From Planobacterium oryzisoli (GTDB taxonomy: Bacteria; Bacteroidota; Bacteroidia; Flavobacteriales; Weeksellaceae), in the NCBI RefSeq assembly GCF_015354315.1, contig NZ_JADKYY010000006.1, positions 62,001 through 126,000 of the forward strand: 64,000 nt of DNA, given 5' to 3'. This document shows, piece by piece, positions 17,296 to 25,385 of this stretch (position 1 is the stretch's first letter; each line of letters begins with the position of its first letter). The translations under genes and the position numbers were made by a program. The notes under the pieces were generated by a model that saw nothing but the letters and a program-made list of their open reading frames with translations, did no database searches and was not told the DNA's origin.

Positions 17296-18561
17296 ATGGC
17301 TAAAAATCAAATCATTTCCCTTTGGTTCCAAAATATGGAAATTGGCCGCATAGGTTTCGATGAAAATCTAAAAAAAGCATCATTCCAATACAGTCCACAA
17401 TACCTCGAAAGTGGTAAATACAAAAAGCTTTTTCCCTACCTGTTTAAAAGAACACCTTCGGTTCAGATTTTTTCAATTTTTAATAACGAGACCTTCCGAG
17501 GCCTTCCGCCAATGATTTCCGATTCTTTACCCGATTCTTTTGGTAATTTAGTATTTAAAGAATGGCTTGTAGAATCTAATAAAGATATCGTAAGACTTTC
17601 TCCATTGGAACTCCTCACCTACGTGGGAAAACGTGGTATGGGTGCAATCGAGTATAAACCGGCAAAGGAATTTTCCAATAGCACCACAATAGATCTTAAT
17701 GATATCACTGAAATAGTAAGAAAAGTGGTGGACGGAAAACTGGATACGCAAGAACAAGGTCTCTCAGATGCTTCGTTGCTTAACATTTTTAAGATAGGAA
17801 CCTCCGCTGGAGGCGCCCGTCCAAAAATCATAGTCTCCGAGCATAAGAATACCGGAGTATTAGTTCCTGGAGACCTGGTCGTCTCTGAGGACTATAACCA
17901 TTGGTTAATTAAACTTTCACTTGATAAGAATAGGCCTTATTCCCAAGAACAACTCGAATTTATCTATTATAAAATCGCAACGTCGCTTGGAATAGATATG
18001 ATGCAATCAAAATTAATCGATCACCGGCATTTTGCAACTTTGCGATTTGATCGGCAGCATGGTGAAAAGCAACACATCCTTACTGCTACCGGTATGACAG
18101 GTTGGGATTATAGGAATCCCGACCCTTCCAACTATGAAAACCTATTTAAGCTCAGCACTGCGCTACAAGTTCCCCATCGCGATATAGTACAACTTTTCAG
18201 ACGCATGGCGTTCAATCTTGTTTTTGGGAATACCGACGACCATCTGAAAAATTTTTCATTCATTTACAACCACCAAAGCGACAAATGGAACCTGTCTCCA
18301 GCATACGACCTCACTTATCCTTTTGATGCACTTCTTAACATTACGAAAATTAATAGGGCACTTTCACTCAACGGTAAGAGACATAATATTGTAAAGCAAG
18401 ACCTGTTAGAAATTGCAGAGAAATTCAGTATCAAGGGTGCGCGGGGAATTATAGACGCTACAGTTCACACTACCCACGATTTCAAAAGTTGGGCAGAAAA
18501 ATTTCATTTCCCAAAAGAGGTAGTGGAGAAAATAATGTCCCAATTTCAACTTTTTGAATAA
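17296..18561 (+). CDS. hipA: HipA-family serine/threonine kinase toxin
   Basis: 421 aa, full length for HipA. In E. coli HipA phosphorylates glutamyl-tRNA synthetase and drives persistence; the target here is unknown. The N-terminal couple-HipA region contains RGLPPMISDSLPDSFGN. The kinase core has GTSAGGARPKIIV (nucleotide loop), the catalytic-loop Asp in VFGNTDDHLKNFSF, and the metal-binding LSPAYDLTYPF. All key residues are present, so it is probably active. It forms an operon with hipB. Codon use is visibly AT-richer than in flanking genes. Confidence 0.88.
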   Translation: MAKNQIISLWFQNMEIGRIGFDENLKKASFQYSPQYLESGKYKKLFPYLFKRTPSVQIFSIFNNETFRGLPPMISDSLPDSFGNLVFKEWLVESNKDIVRLSPLELLTYVGKRGMGAIEYKPAKEFSNSTTIDLNDITEIVRKVVDGKLDTQEQGLSDASLLNIFKIGTSAGGARPKIIVSEHKNTGVLVPGDLVVSEDYNHWLIKLSLDKNRPYSQEQLEFIYYKIATSLGIDMMQSKLIDHRHFATLRFDRQHGEKQHILTATGMTGWDYRNPDPSNYENLFKLSTALQVPHRDIVQLFRRMAFNLVFGNTDDHLKNFSFIYNHQSDKWNLSPAYDLTYPFDALLNITKINRALSLNGKRHNIVKQDLLEIAEKFSIKGARGIIDATVHTTHDFKSWAEKFHFPKEVVEKIMSQFQLFE

Positions 18562-18718
18562 GTAGAACGAAAACACAGAAAACTGCGCCGGTAAGCATGC
18601 AATTTTGAAAATAAGGATTTTTTATTTGTGAAATGTATCATCTGAAATGGTCTATGGGATTCCCAAAGTCCATGTACCGTTTTTTGTGCAAATCCAGGCG
18701 AGAACCGACGTAGAATAG

Positions 18719-19723
18719 TTATTGTCCTTTTTCGTCCACCACTATGGTGTGCCCACTTGCATCGATGTCGGGCTGCTGAAGAATCTCCATCTCTTCACTT
18801 TGCTTTTGAAGTTCGTCAGATATTAGTTTCTCCAGGCGGACCCTACGAATAGCAAGATTAAGTTCACTGCCAAATAAAAGCAGGTACACATTCACGTTTA
18901 CCCAAACCATCAGTAGAATCATCGTCCCTATCGATCCATAGAGTACATTGTAGCGTGCAAAATTCCGGACATAGATCGCAAAAAAGTATGTAGTGAGTAC
19001 AAACAGTATGGTTGTGAGAATAGCACCGGGAATGGCCTGGCGAAACCGAGTGATCTTCACCGTACCTACCCAATAAAAGAGAGCAAGAAGTACAAAGTAA
19101 AATAAAGGGAACGAAATAAACCCAATAATCTTGGAAAGGTTTGATACAAACCAAGAAAGGTCGTAGCTGGGCGTAAAAAGCTTGAGTACTACCTCGGAAT
19201 AGTAGATACCAAATATGGAGAGCAGCACCACCGAGATAAAACCCAGAGTGATAAAAAAGGCCGTTATGAATTCCTTCACGTCGTTATGCTTCTCCTCGGT
19301 ATGTTCATTAAACCCATCAATAAGGGCAAAGGTTCCGTTGGTTGCAAACAATAGGGCAAGGATAAGGGTAAGGTTACTCAGGCCCGAAGTGTTGGGAATG
19401 ATATGCTCCTGGATATAAGTTACCACATCACCTTCAATTTTTCCCGGGAAAATATTGTGCATAAGCACGTCAAAAATGTAGAACTGCAGCTTATCGTAAT
19501 GAGGAAGTAGTGGCAGGATAGAGAGAAGGAAAAGGATGAAGGGAAAAAGAGAAAAAACGAAGTTCCAGGAGATGGCCGCAGCCTTGCGCCCAATCTGGTT
19601 CTTAAATATCCCCTGGACATAAATCTCAAACATTTTGTAGAGCGAAATTCCCAAAAACGGAATATGGATTCCGTCAAAAAACAAATGGATTTTTCGGATG
19701 AACCTGGGAACTTTCACTGCCAT
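18719..19723 (-). CDS. YihY/BrkB-family inner-membrane protein
   Basis: 334 aa membrane protein with six or so hydrophobic segments. Family signatures are the early AAAISWNFVFSLFPFILFLLSILP and the late GSIGTMILLMVWVNVNVYLLLFGSELN. Members were once mis-annotated as ribonuclease BN; the function is unresolved. The C-terminal 40 residues are charged and cytoplasmic. The start at 19723 is chosen because the minus-strand -7 element at 19743-19750 lies between it and a longer in-frame start at 19795. It is divergent from rlmH with overlapping promoters. Confidence 0.85.
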   Translation of the reverse strand: MAVKVPRFIRKIHLFFDGIHIPFLGISLYKMFEIYVQGIFKNQIGRKAAAISWNFVFSLFPFILFLLSILPLLPHYDKLQFYIFDVLMHNIFPGKIEGDVVTYIQEHIIPNTSGLSNLTLILALLFATNGTFALIDGFNEHTEEKHNDVKEFITAFFITLGFISVVLLSIFGIYYSEVVLKLFTPSYDLSWFVSNLSKIIGFISFPLFYFVLLALFYWVGTVKITRFRQAIPGAILTTILFVLTTYFFAIYVRNFARYNVLYGSIGTMILLMVWVNVNVYLLLFGSELNLAIRRVRLEKLISDELQKQSEEMEILQQPDIDASGHTIVVDEKGQ

Positions 19724-19728
19724 ACAAG

Positions 19729-19750
19729 TATATTTGCAGAAGCAAATATA
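19729..19750. promoter_or_regulatory. Face-to-face promoters of brkB-like gene and rlmH
   Basis: TATATTTGC (19729-19737) and its exact inverse GCAAATATA (19742-19750) are separated by AGAA. Each arm is a perfect -7 element: the plus-strand copy serves rlmH and the minus-strand copy serves the YihY/BrkB gene. Each predicted start point falls at or inside the other's -7 element, so the two promoters probably exclude each other. Confidence 0.65.
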
Positions 19751-19754
19751 GCAA

Positions 19755-20228
19755 ATGCGAATCAATCTACTCTGCATAGGCAGAACACAGGACAAGGAGA
19801 TAGAATCCCTTCTGGAGTACTACACCAAACGGCTCCCCCGCCATTGGAACTTCTCACTTATTGAAATCCCAGACGTGCGTGGAGGCGGAAGCCTGTCCCC
19901 ACAGGAACTTAAAGTGCAAGAGGGTAAACTTTTCATGCAGCATCTCTTGCCCTCGGACTATGTGGTGCTACTCGATGAAAAAGGAAAACTATATACCAGC
20001 CGTGAATTCTCCGCCCGAATAGAGCATATTCAGAACAGTTCTGTAAAACGCCTCTGTTTTGTTGTGGGAGGAGCCTACGGATTCTCCGAGGAGCTCTACG
20101 GCCGGGCACAGGAACAAGTATCCCTTTCTAAAATGACCTTCACCCATCAGATGGTACGCCTCTTTATGGTGGAACAAATCTACCGTGCCTCGCAAATCCT
20201 ACAGGGCAAACCCTACCACAACGATTAA
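19755..20228 (+). CDS. rlmH: 23S rRNA pseudouridine-1915 N3-methyltransferase RlmH
   Basis: SPOUT-class methyltransferase that modifies helix 69 of 23S rRNA on assembled ribosomes, using S-adenosylmethionine. The 157 aa length matches the family. Signatures are LLDEKGKLYTSREFS, the SAM-knot segment FVVGGAYGFSEE, and the C-terminal SLSKMTFTHQMVRLFMVEQIYRA-like helix (positions about 126-148). Its promoter overlaps the divergent YihY/BrkB promoter. Confidence 0.94.
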   Translation: MRINLLCIGRTQDKEIESLLEYYTKRLPRHWNFSLIEIPDVRGGGSLSPQELKVQEGKLFMQHLLPSDYVVLLDEKGKLYTSREFSARIEHIQNSSVKRLCFVVGGAYGFSEELYGRAQEQVSLSKMTFTHQMVRLFMVEQIYRASQILQGKPYHND

Positions 20229-20324
20229 TTTTTCCCCAAATAAAACGTTAAAATAGTCTCAAGCCTGCTAACGCAAAGTTAAATATGTTAAAATTCGCTT
20301 TAGCATTAGACCCTATGTCACGAT

Positions 20325-20440
20325 TTTTGAAATTAGAAAACCCGTAAGGCAATTGTAGCAAGGAACCTTACTATCTCAAGCAAAGAAGCATAGTTTATGC
20401 AATTTTTTAAGTTCAGCCCCGCAAGTACGCGGGGCTTTTC
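20325..20440 (+). ncRNA. Candidate structured RNA downstream of rlmH
   Basis: Three hairpins follow each other: GTAAGG/CCTTAC (20344-20349 with 20366-20371), GCATA/TATGC (20388-20392 with 20396-20400) and the terminator at 20416-20435. A weak -7-like GATTTTTG precedes them (about 20322-20329). No plus-strand gene lies downstream for 1 kb. It could be an independent small RNA or simply the 3' end of the rlmH transcript. Confidence 0.3.
20416..20439 (+). terminator. Terminator downstream of rlmH
   Basis: GCCCCGC and GCGGGGC form a 7-bp GC stem with a short loop, followed by TTTT. It adjoins the stop of the convergent aldo/keto reductase gene. Confidence 0.8.
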
Positions 20441-20442
20441 CT

Positions 20443-21315
20443 TTAAGGCACTGGATCTCCTCGTGATGCCTCCAAGAGACTAAACCAATCACGACGCTCC
20501 AGTACCAAATTTCTATGGGAGAAGAGCGTTTTTAGATGTCTAAGAGAGGTAGTGCCCACCACGGGCCGTATACCAGCTGGATGGGTTAATAGGAAAGCCA
20601 GTACTATACTACTCCAATCTGCTTGGTATTTCTTTTCCAGTTCTTTTAGTAACTGGTCCAGGTCCACCCTCTGGGAACGCATCTGTAAAACACCATTTAA
20701 AGGGCTATAAGCCTGGATCGGAGTTCCACTGCACATAAACTGCTCCACGCGACCGTCAAGAAGAAATTCGGGTTTACAGAGCGATATCTCTACTTGGTTG
20801 GGACCAAGATCCTTAAATTCGTCTTTAAGAAGTGTGTACTGTGAAAAAGAAAAGTTACTCACCCCAAATGCACGGACCGTTCCCTTTTGGCGCAACTGCT
20901 GAAAACTATCTCCTACTTCCCTGCAATCCATCAGTGGAGAGGGTCGGTGCAGCAGAAGTAAATCAAGATATTCTGTTTTAAGCTCCCTTAAGGAATTATC
21001 GACCGTCCGGAAGATGTGCTCTCGGGTATAATTGTAGGATTTAATAGGGTAAGGACTCTTTTTTCCAGGAAGTTCGATTCCTACCTTCGAGATGAGCCTG
21101 TAGTTTTCTCGCTCCACATTTAGAGAGCTAAGAGCCTTACCCACCTGCCCCTGCGTAGTATTGTCCCCGTATATGTCGGCTAGATCAAACCAATTAAGCC
21201 CGCTCTCCAAGCTCCCTAGGATGAGCTCCTGCATCTGCTTAGTGGAAAGACCACTCCCCCAACTCCCCCAACGCATGGTCCCTACAATTAGCTCCGGAAC
21301 GTGTTCTGTATTCAT
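20443..21315 (-). CDS. Aldo/keto reductase family oxidoreductase
   Basis: 290 aa NADP-dependent TIM-barrel reductase; the substrate is not predictable. Signatures: GLNWFDLADIYGDNTTQGQVG with the Asp-Tyr of the active site, YLDLLLLHRPSPLMD, AFGVSNFSFSQ, and the cofactor-binding RPVVGTTSLRHLKTL near the C-terminus. It is closest in feel to the YdhF subgroup. The start at 21315 is preferred because a TACCTTTA element (21320-21327) ends only 4 bases upstream, so the message would be almost leaderless; a longer frame from 21399 crosses this promoter and the upstream gene's region. Confidence 0.85.
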   Translation of the reverse strand: MNTEHVPELIVGTMRWGSWGSGLSTKQMQELILGSLESGLNWFDLADIYGDNTTQGQVGKALSSLNVERENYRLISKVGIELPGKKSPYPIKSYNYTREHIFRTVDNSLRELKTEYLDLLLLHRPSPLMDCREVGDSFQQLRQKGTVRAFGVSNFSFSQYTLLKDEFKDLGPNQVEISLCKPEFLLDGRVEQFMCSGTPIQAYSPLNGVLQMRSQRVDLDQLLKELEKKYQADWSSIVLAFLLTHPAGIRPVVGTTSLRHLKTLFSHRNLVLERRDWFSLLEASRGDPVP

Positions 21316-21421
21316 GAGGTAAAGGTACGCAAGAGATCTGCAAGTGGTAGGGAATGCACAAAACAAATTCCATAGAATTTTCCAATAGCTTAACCCCATT
21401 GTTTTCTTCAGTGAGGCGACT

Positions 21422-21429
21422 TACCTTTG
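21422..21429 (+). promoter_or_regulatory. -7 element for the thioesterase gene
   Basis: TACCTTTG, a perfect consensus match, 16 bases before the ATG at 21446. Confidence 0.55.
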
Positions 21430-21445
21430 CAGGAAAATCAAGGCG

Positions 21446-21841
21446 ATGAACTACCACACAAGAAAATGGATTAAACCGGAAGATCTCAACCCGAACCACA
21501 CCCTATTTGGGGGAAGGTTACTGCAGTGGATCGATGAAGAAGCAGCGCTCTATGCCATAGTGCAGCTGGAAACTCCGCGCTGCGTGACCAAGTACATTTC
21601 GGAAATTAATTTTGTCAGTTCGGCCAAGCAGGGAGATATCATAGAGATAGGAATTGTCGCAACCGAATTTGGAAACACTTCCATCACGCTCCAGTGCGAA
21701 GTACGAAATATGATGACCCGCCAAACCATAATCACTATCGATAAGATCATTTTTGTCGGTGTGGACGAACAAGGTAAACCAACCAAACACGGAAAGACCA
21801 AAATCGAGTACATACAGGACCGTCTGAAGGGTAAGTTTTGA
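21446..21841 (+). CDS. Acyl-CoA thioesterase (hotdog fold, YciA-like)
   Basis: 131 aa hotdog-fold hydrolase of acyl-CoA thioesters. The active-site region reads NPNHTLFGGRLLQWIDEEAAL, with the conserved Asn, Gly-Gly and acidic residue of the YciA/BFIT group. FVSSAKQGDIIEIG and TLQCEVRNM are later strands. A cytosolic multimer is expected from the family. A strong terminator follows within 60 bp, so it is monocistronic. Confidence 0.9.
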   Translation: MNYHTRKWIKPEDLNPNHTLFGGRLLQWIDEEAALYAIVQLETPRCVTKYISEINFVSSAKQGDIIEIGIVATEFGNTSITLQCEVRNMMTRQTIITIDKIIFVGVDEQGKPTKHGKTKIEYIQDRLKGKF

Positions 21842-21872
21842 ATTATTATGCCCGTCCTTTGTGGGATTCTCA

Positions 21873-21908
21873 AAAGCCTTGTTACTGCAATAACAAGGCT
21901 TTTTTTTG
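21873..21908 (+). terminator. Rho-independent terminator after the thioesterase gene
   Basis: AAAGCCTTGTTA and TAACAAGGCTTT form a perfect 12-bp stem with a 6-nt loop, followed by a T run. Confidence 0.92.
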
Positions 21909-22001
21909 TGCTCAAAGTTGCGCGCATTGGGTCTTTTTATAGCATTTGAACCTTTTCTTATATAATTAAAACAGCAGCGTAGAATTGCCTTAAAAAATCA
22001 A

Positions 22002-22009
22002 TAGTTTTG
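22002..22009 (+). promoter_or_regulatory. -7 element for the stress cassette
   Basis: TAGTTTTG fits TAnnTTTG and lies 31 bases before the DUF892 start. A TTG occurs upstream but the spacing is shorter than usual. Confidence 0.4.
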
Positions 22010-22040
22010 AGTAGAAATCAAATCAAAAAAATAATTAATT

Positions 22041-22574
22041 ATGGCAAAAAAAACGACCGCTAACGGTAAGATTAAACCCAAAGCAGATGCTGCAGACCAG
22101 CTGAAAGATTTTATGGTAGATGGAATGAAAGATCTTTACTGGGCAGAAAAAGCACTAGTTAAAGCACTCCCAAAAATGTCCAAGAATGCCACTTCCAAAA
22201 CACTGAAGGCTTCCATCGATGCGCATTTGAAAGAAACCAAAACACAGGTTACAAGACTTGAGGATGCATTCAAGTCCTTAAAACTAAAGCCTGAGGCTGT
22301 AAAGTGCGATGCTATGGACGGGCTTATCAAAGAAGCAGAAGGGATCATGGAGGAAACTGAACCGGGTGCAGTACGTGATGCCGCGATTATTGCTGCATCG
22401 CAGAAAGTAGAACACTACGAGATTGCATCGTATGGTACTCTGGCTACCTATGCCAAGCTGCTTAAAAACAAAGAAGCACTTAACCTGTTTTTGGAAACGC
22501 TCAAAGAGGAGAAAACCTGCGATAAGGACCTTACCAAATTAGCCAAAAGCGAAATAAACCTCAAAGCCAAATAG
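22041..22574 (+). CDS. DUF892 ferritin-like protein (YciE/YciF family)
   Basis: 177 aa ferritin-like helical protein. The family pattern is visible: QLKDFMVDGMKDLYWAEKALVKALPKM, then HLKETKTQVTRLEDAF, and a late QKVEHYEIASYGTLATYAK helix, with Glu/His residues placed as in the di-iron site. The function is unknown, but members are induced by osmotic or oxidative stress in several bacteria. It is first in a cassette with catalase and a DJ-1-like protein, which fits a stress role. The N-terminus is lysine-rich. Confidence 0.88.
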   Translation: MAKKTTANGKIKPKADAADQLKDFMVDGMKDLYWAEKALVKALPKMSKNATSKTLKASIDAHLKETKTQVTRLEDAFKSLKLKPEAVKCDAMDGLIKEAEGIMEETEPGAVRDAAIIAASQKVEHYEIASYGTLATYAKLLKNKEALNLFLETLKEEKTCDKDLTKLAKSEINLKAK

Positions 22575-22588
22575 GATGTACGTTTAAC

Positions 22589-22613
22589 GCGGTCTTCGGA
22601 CCGCATTTTTTTT
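22589..22613 (+). terminator. Terminator between the DUF892 gene and katE
   Basis: GCGGTC and GACCGC close a TTCG tetraloop, followed by ATTTTTTTT. It is strong and lies only about 10 bases before the katE start, so katE is either expressed by read-through or from a promoter I could not see. Confidence 0.88.
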
Positions 22614-22621
22614 CCCTTTAT

Positions 22622-24754
22622 ATGAAACCACAAAAAAAAAATAAGAATCAGGACAACCTTAAAACAAAGGATTTGTCTAAAAACACGCAGAGTCCAGACA
22701 AGGAGTTCCTTACTACCAACCAAGGTGTACGCATCAACGACAACAACAATTCCCTAAAATCTGGCGAGCGCGGTCCTTCGCTGCTTGAAGATTTTATCCT
22801 CCGGGAAAAAATCACGCATTTCGACCACGAGCGCATACCGGAACGTATCGTACATGCACGCGGAAGCGCCGCCCACGGCATTTTTCAGCTTTATGAAAGT
22901 CAGGAACAGTTCACCAAGGCGGGAATCTTTACAGATACCTCCAGAACCACTCCCGTATTTGTTCGTTTCTCTACCGTGGCGGGATCCCGAGGATCTACCG
23001 ACCTTGCAAGAGATGTTAGGGGATTTGCAGTGAAATTCTACACCGATGAAGGAGTTTTCGATTTGGTTGGAAACAATATTCCGGTATTCTCCATCCAAGA
23101 CGCAATGAAATTTCCAGACTTCATTCATGCAGTAAAACCCGAACAAGACCACGAAATGCCGCAGGCAGCCTCTGCCCACGACACCTTTTGGGATTTCGTA
23201 TCCTTGGTTCCCGAGACCATGCATATGGTCAGCTGGGTCATGAGCGACCGGGGCATACCTAAATCCTACCGAATGATGGAAGGATTTGGTATACATACCT
23301 TTAGGCTAATCAACCAAAAGGGCGATTCCCATTTTGTGAAATTCCATTGGAAGCCAGTTCTCGGCGTACACGCCGTGGCCTGGGACGAAGCGCAGAAGAT
23401 TTCGGGTAAAGATCCGGATTTTCATCGCCGTGACCTGTGGGAAAACATTGACCAGGGCAACTTTCCAGAGTGGGAGTTGGGACTGCAGATCGTACCAGAG
23501 GCCGACGAGTTCAAATTTGACTTCGACCTTTTGGACCCTACTAAGATCATCCCAGAGGAACTGGTACCAGTGCGCATCATAGGAAAGATGACCCTAAACC
23601 GTAACCCAGACAACTTTTTTGCAGAAACCGAGCAAGTCGCCTTCCACCCCGGCCACATAGTGCCAGGAATTGATTTTTCGAACGATCCTCTTCTCCAAGG
23701 CCGACTGTTCTCCTATACCGATACCCAACTCTCCCGACTGGGCTCCCCCAATTTTCATGAAATCCCTATCAACCGCTCAGTGGCGCCCGTGCACAACAAC
23801 CAGCGGGACGCCCATATGCGCATGACCATCAATAAAGGTAAGACCAACTACCACCCCAATTCACTGGGTGGAGGATGTCCCTACCAAGCCATGATCAAGG
23901 ACGGTGGATTCAGTAGCTTTCCCGAGCGTGTCGATGCAGAGAAAATCAGGGGACGAAGCAAAAGTTTCTCCGACCACTTTTCCCAGCCGCGTCTCTTTAT
24001 GAATTCGCTCTCCAAGCATGAAAAGCGCCATATGGTAGATGCCTATGCCTTTGAACTCAGCAAAGTAAACCACGACCATATCAAGGAAAGGGTATGCTAC
24101 AACCTGAGCATGATTGATAAAGACGTGGCAAAGCAGGTTGCCGACAAGCTAGGAATTACCATTCCTAAAAAAGTGGAGTTACCGTTAAATCAAAACATAG
24201 GTGCCGATGAAGATCCTGTACGGAACGAACCGAAGGATGCCAATCACGTGACGGAGTCCTCAAAAGTGCTTTCGATGGAAGCCCACAATAAAGGGGATAT
24301 TAAAACGCGTGTCGTAGGGATGATCTGCTCCAATGGAGTCAGAGAAGACTCTCTTATGGCCTATAAAAACACTTTGGAGAGCCAGGGTGCTACAGTGAAA
24401 ATCATTGCACCAAAGGGAGGTAAAATAAAAACCGACCAAGGGACCGCTTTGAAAGTAGATGAGAATTTTCTAACCGTGACCTCGGTTATTTTCGAAGCCA
24501 TGGTAGCCTGTGACGGACTCGATAAGGAGGTTCTGGAACATCAGGTAGCTAAGCATCTACTTCAAGAGACTTATAAACACTGTAAGGCTATTGCCATTTT
24601 AGGTAACGGTGTAGAACTCCTAAATAACACCCAGATCCCTACAAATAAGAAAGACCCCGCGCTACTTGTGAACGATGAGGCTAAGGCCTTTGTTAAAGCC
24701 ATCGCAGCGGGCAGGAATTGGCAGCGTGAACTCGAACCAGTGGTTCCGGCATAA
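22622..24754 (+). CDS. katE: Large-subunit catalase (HPII type)
   Basis: Haem catalase decomposing hydrogen peroxide. The 710 aa size and C-terminal flavodoxin-like domain (about 555-700, starting RVVGMICSNGVREDS) mark the large-subunit clade. The distal His is in VHARGSAAHGIF, the distal Asn in FDLVGNNIPVFSIQD, and the haem-ligand Tyr in RLFSYTDTQLSRLG. The N-terminal 40 residues are a polar arm, as in HPII. The gene lies within the stress cassette; a terminator precedes it and the PfpI gene follows 86 bp downstream. Confidence 0.95.
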   Translation: MKPQKKNKNQDNLKTKDLSKNTQSPDKEFLTTNQGVRINDNNNSLKSGERGPSLLEDFILREKITHFDHERIPERIVHARGSAAHGIFQLYESQEQFTKAGIFTDTSRTTPVFVRFSTVAGSRGSTDLARDVRGFAVKFYTDEGVFDLVGNNIPVFSIQDAMKFPDFIHAVKPEQDHEMPQAASAHDTFWDFVSLVPETMHMVSWVMSDRGIPKSYRMMEGFGIHTFRLINQKGDSHFVKFHWKPVLGVHAVAWDEAQKISGKDPDFHRRDLWENIDQGNFPEWELGLQIVPEADEFKFDFDLLDPTKIIPEELVPVRIIGKMTLNRNPDNFFAETEQVAFHPGHIVPGIDFSNDPLLQGRLFSYTDTQLSRLGSPNFHEIPINRSVAPVHNNQRDAHMRMTINKGKTNYHPNSLGGGCPYQAMIKDGGFSSFPERVDAEKIRGRSKSFSDHFSQPRLFMNSLSKHEKRHMVDAYAFELSKVNHDHIKERVCYNLSMIDKDVAKQVADKLGITIPKKVELPLNQNIGADEDPVRNEPKDANHVTESSKVLSMEAHNKGDIKTRVVGMICSNGVREDSLMAYKNTLESQGATVKIIAPKGGKIKTDQGTALKVDENFLTVTSVIFEAMVACDGLDKEVLEHQVAKHLLQETYKHCKAIAILGNGVELLNNTQIPTNKKDPALLVNDEAKAFVKAIAAGRNWQRELEPVVPA

Positions 24755-24840
24755 ATCCTTCTTAAAAGCGCTAAAAAGCGTTAAAACCCATAGGGGCGGC
24801 GAAGTTTTTGCTGCTCCTTTATAAATCAAAAACAGTTAAT

Positions 24841-25380
24841 ATGGAAAATTTAAAAAGTAAGAAAATAGCGGTACTTGCCGCAGACGGATACGAAAAATCA
24901 GAACTTGACCAACCGGTCAAAGCCCTTAAAGAAGCCGGCGCGCAGGTTCATATCATTTCCCTTAAACCAGGTGAAATCAAAGCCATGGTAGACCACCAGT
25001 GGGAAGGATCGGTACCTGTGGACTATACCTTGGAACAGGCAAAAGCAGACAACTACGACGGACTTGTTTTACCTGGTGGTGTTTTAAATCCTGATACTCT
25101 TCGCCAGGAAGATAAAGCGGTATCGTTTGTCAAAGATTTTTTCGAACAAAACAAACCGGTGGCAGCCATATGCCACGGACCACAAACCTTAATAGAAGCC
25201 GGCGTGGTTAGCGGCCGTAAAATGACTTCGTTTGCCGCTATTTCCACCGATTTAAAGAATGCCGGTGCTGAGTGGGTAAATCAAGAGGTAGTGACCGACG
25301 GAAATCTGACCACAAGTAGAAAACCCGAAGATTTACCAAAATTCAACCAGCGTATTGTAGAAGAGTTTGCAAAAAGCTAA
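24841..25380 (+). CDS. DJ-1/PfpI-family protein (YhbO/general-stress-18 type)
   Basis: 179 aa class I glutamine-amidotransferase-like protein. The nucleophile elbow is VAAICHGPQTLIEAG, with the reactive Cys followed by His, and an early Glu is in YEKSELDQPV. Related proteins have been described as proteases, chaperones or glyoxal-repair deglycases; the exact activity is disputed. The ATG at 24841 fits the family N-terminus. Its stop overlaps the next ATG (TAATG), implying coupling to the unknown 210 aa protein. A GGGGCGGC/GCTGCTCC hairpin lies just upstream. Confidence 0.9.
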   Translation: MENLKSKKIAVLAADGYEKSELDQPVKALKEAGAQVHIISLKPGEIKAMVDHQWEGSVPVDYTLEQAKADNYDGLVLPGGVLNPDTLRQEDKAVSFVKDFFEQNKPVAAICHGPQTLIEAGVVSGRKMTSFAAISTDLKNAGAEWVNQEVVTDGNLTTSRKPEDLPKFNQRIVEEFAKS

Positions 25381-25385
25381 TGATC

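Noticed and set aside
20315-20347. Short frame MSRFLKLENP near the rlmH-downstream hairpins
   Set aside because: Ten codons, no promoter placed correctly and no downstream gene to regulate; likely chance.
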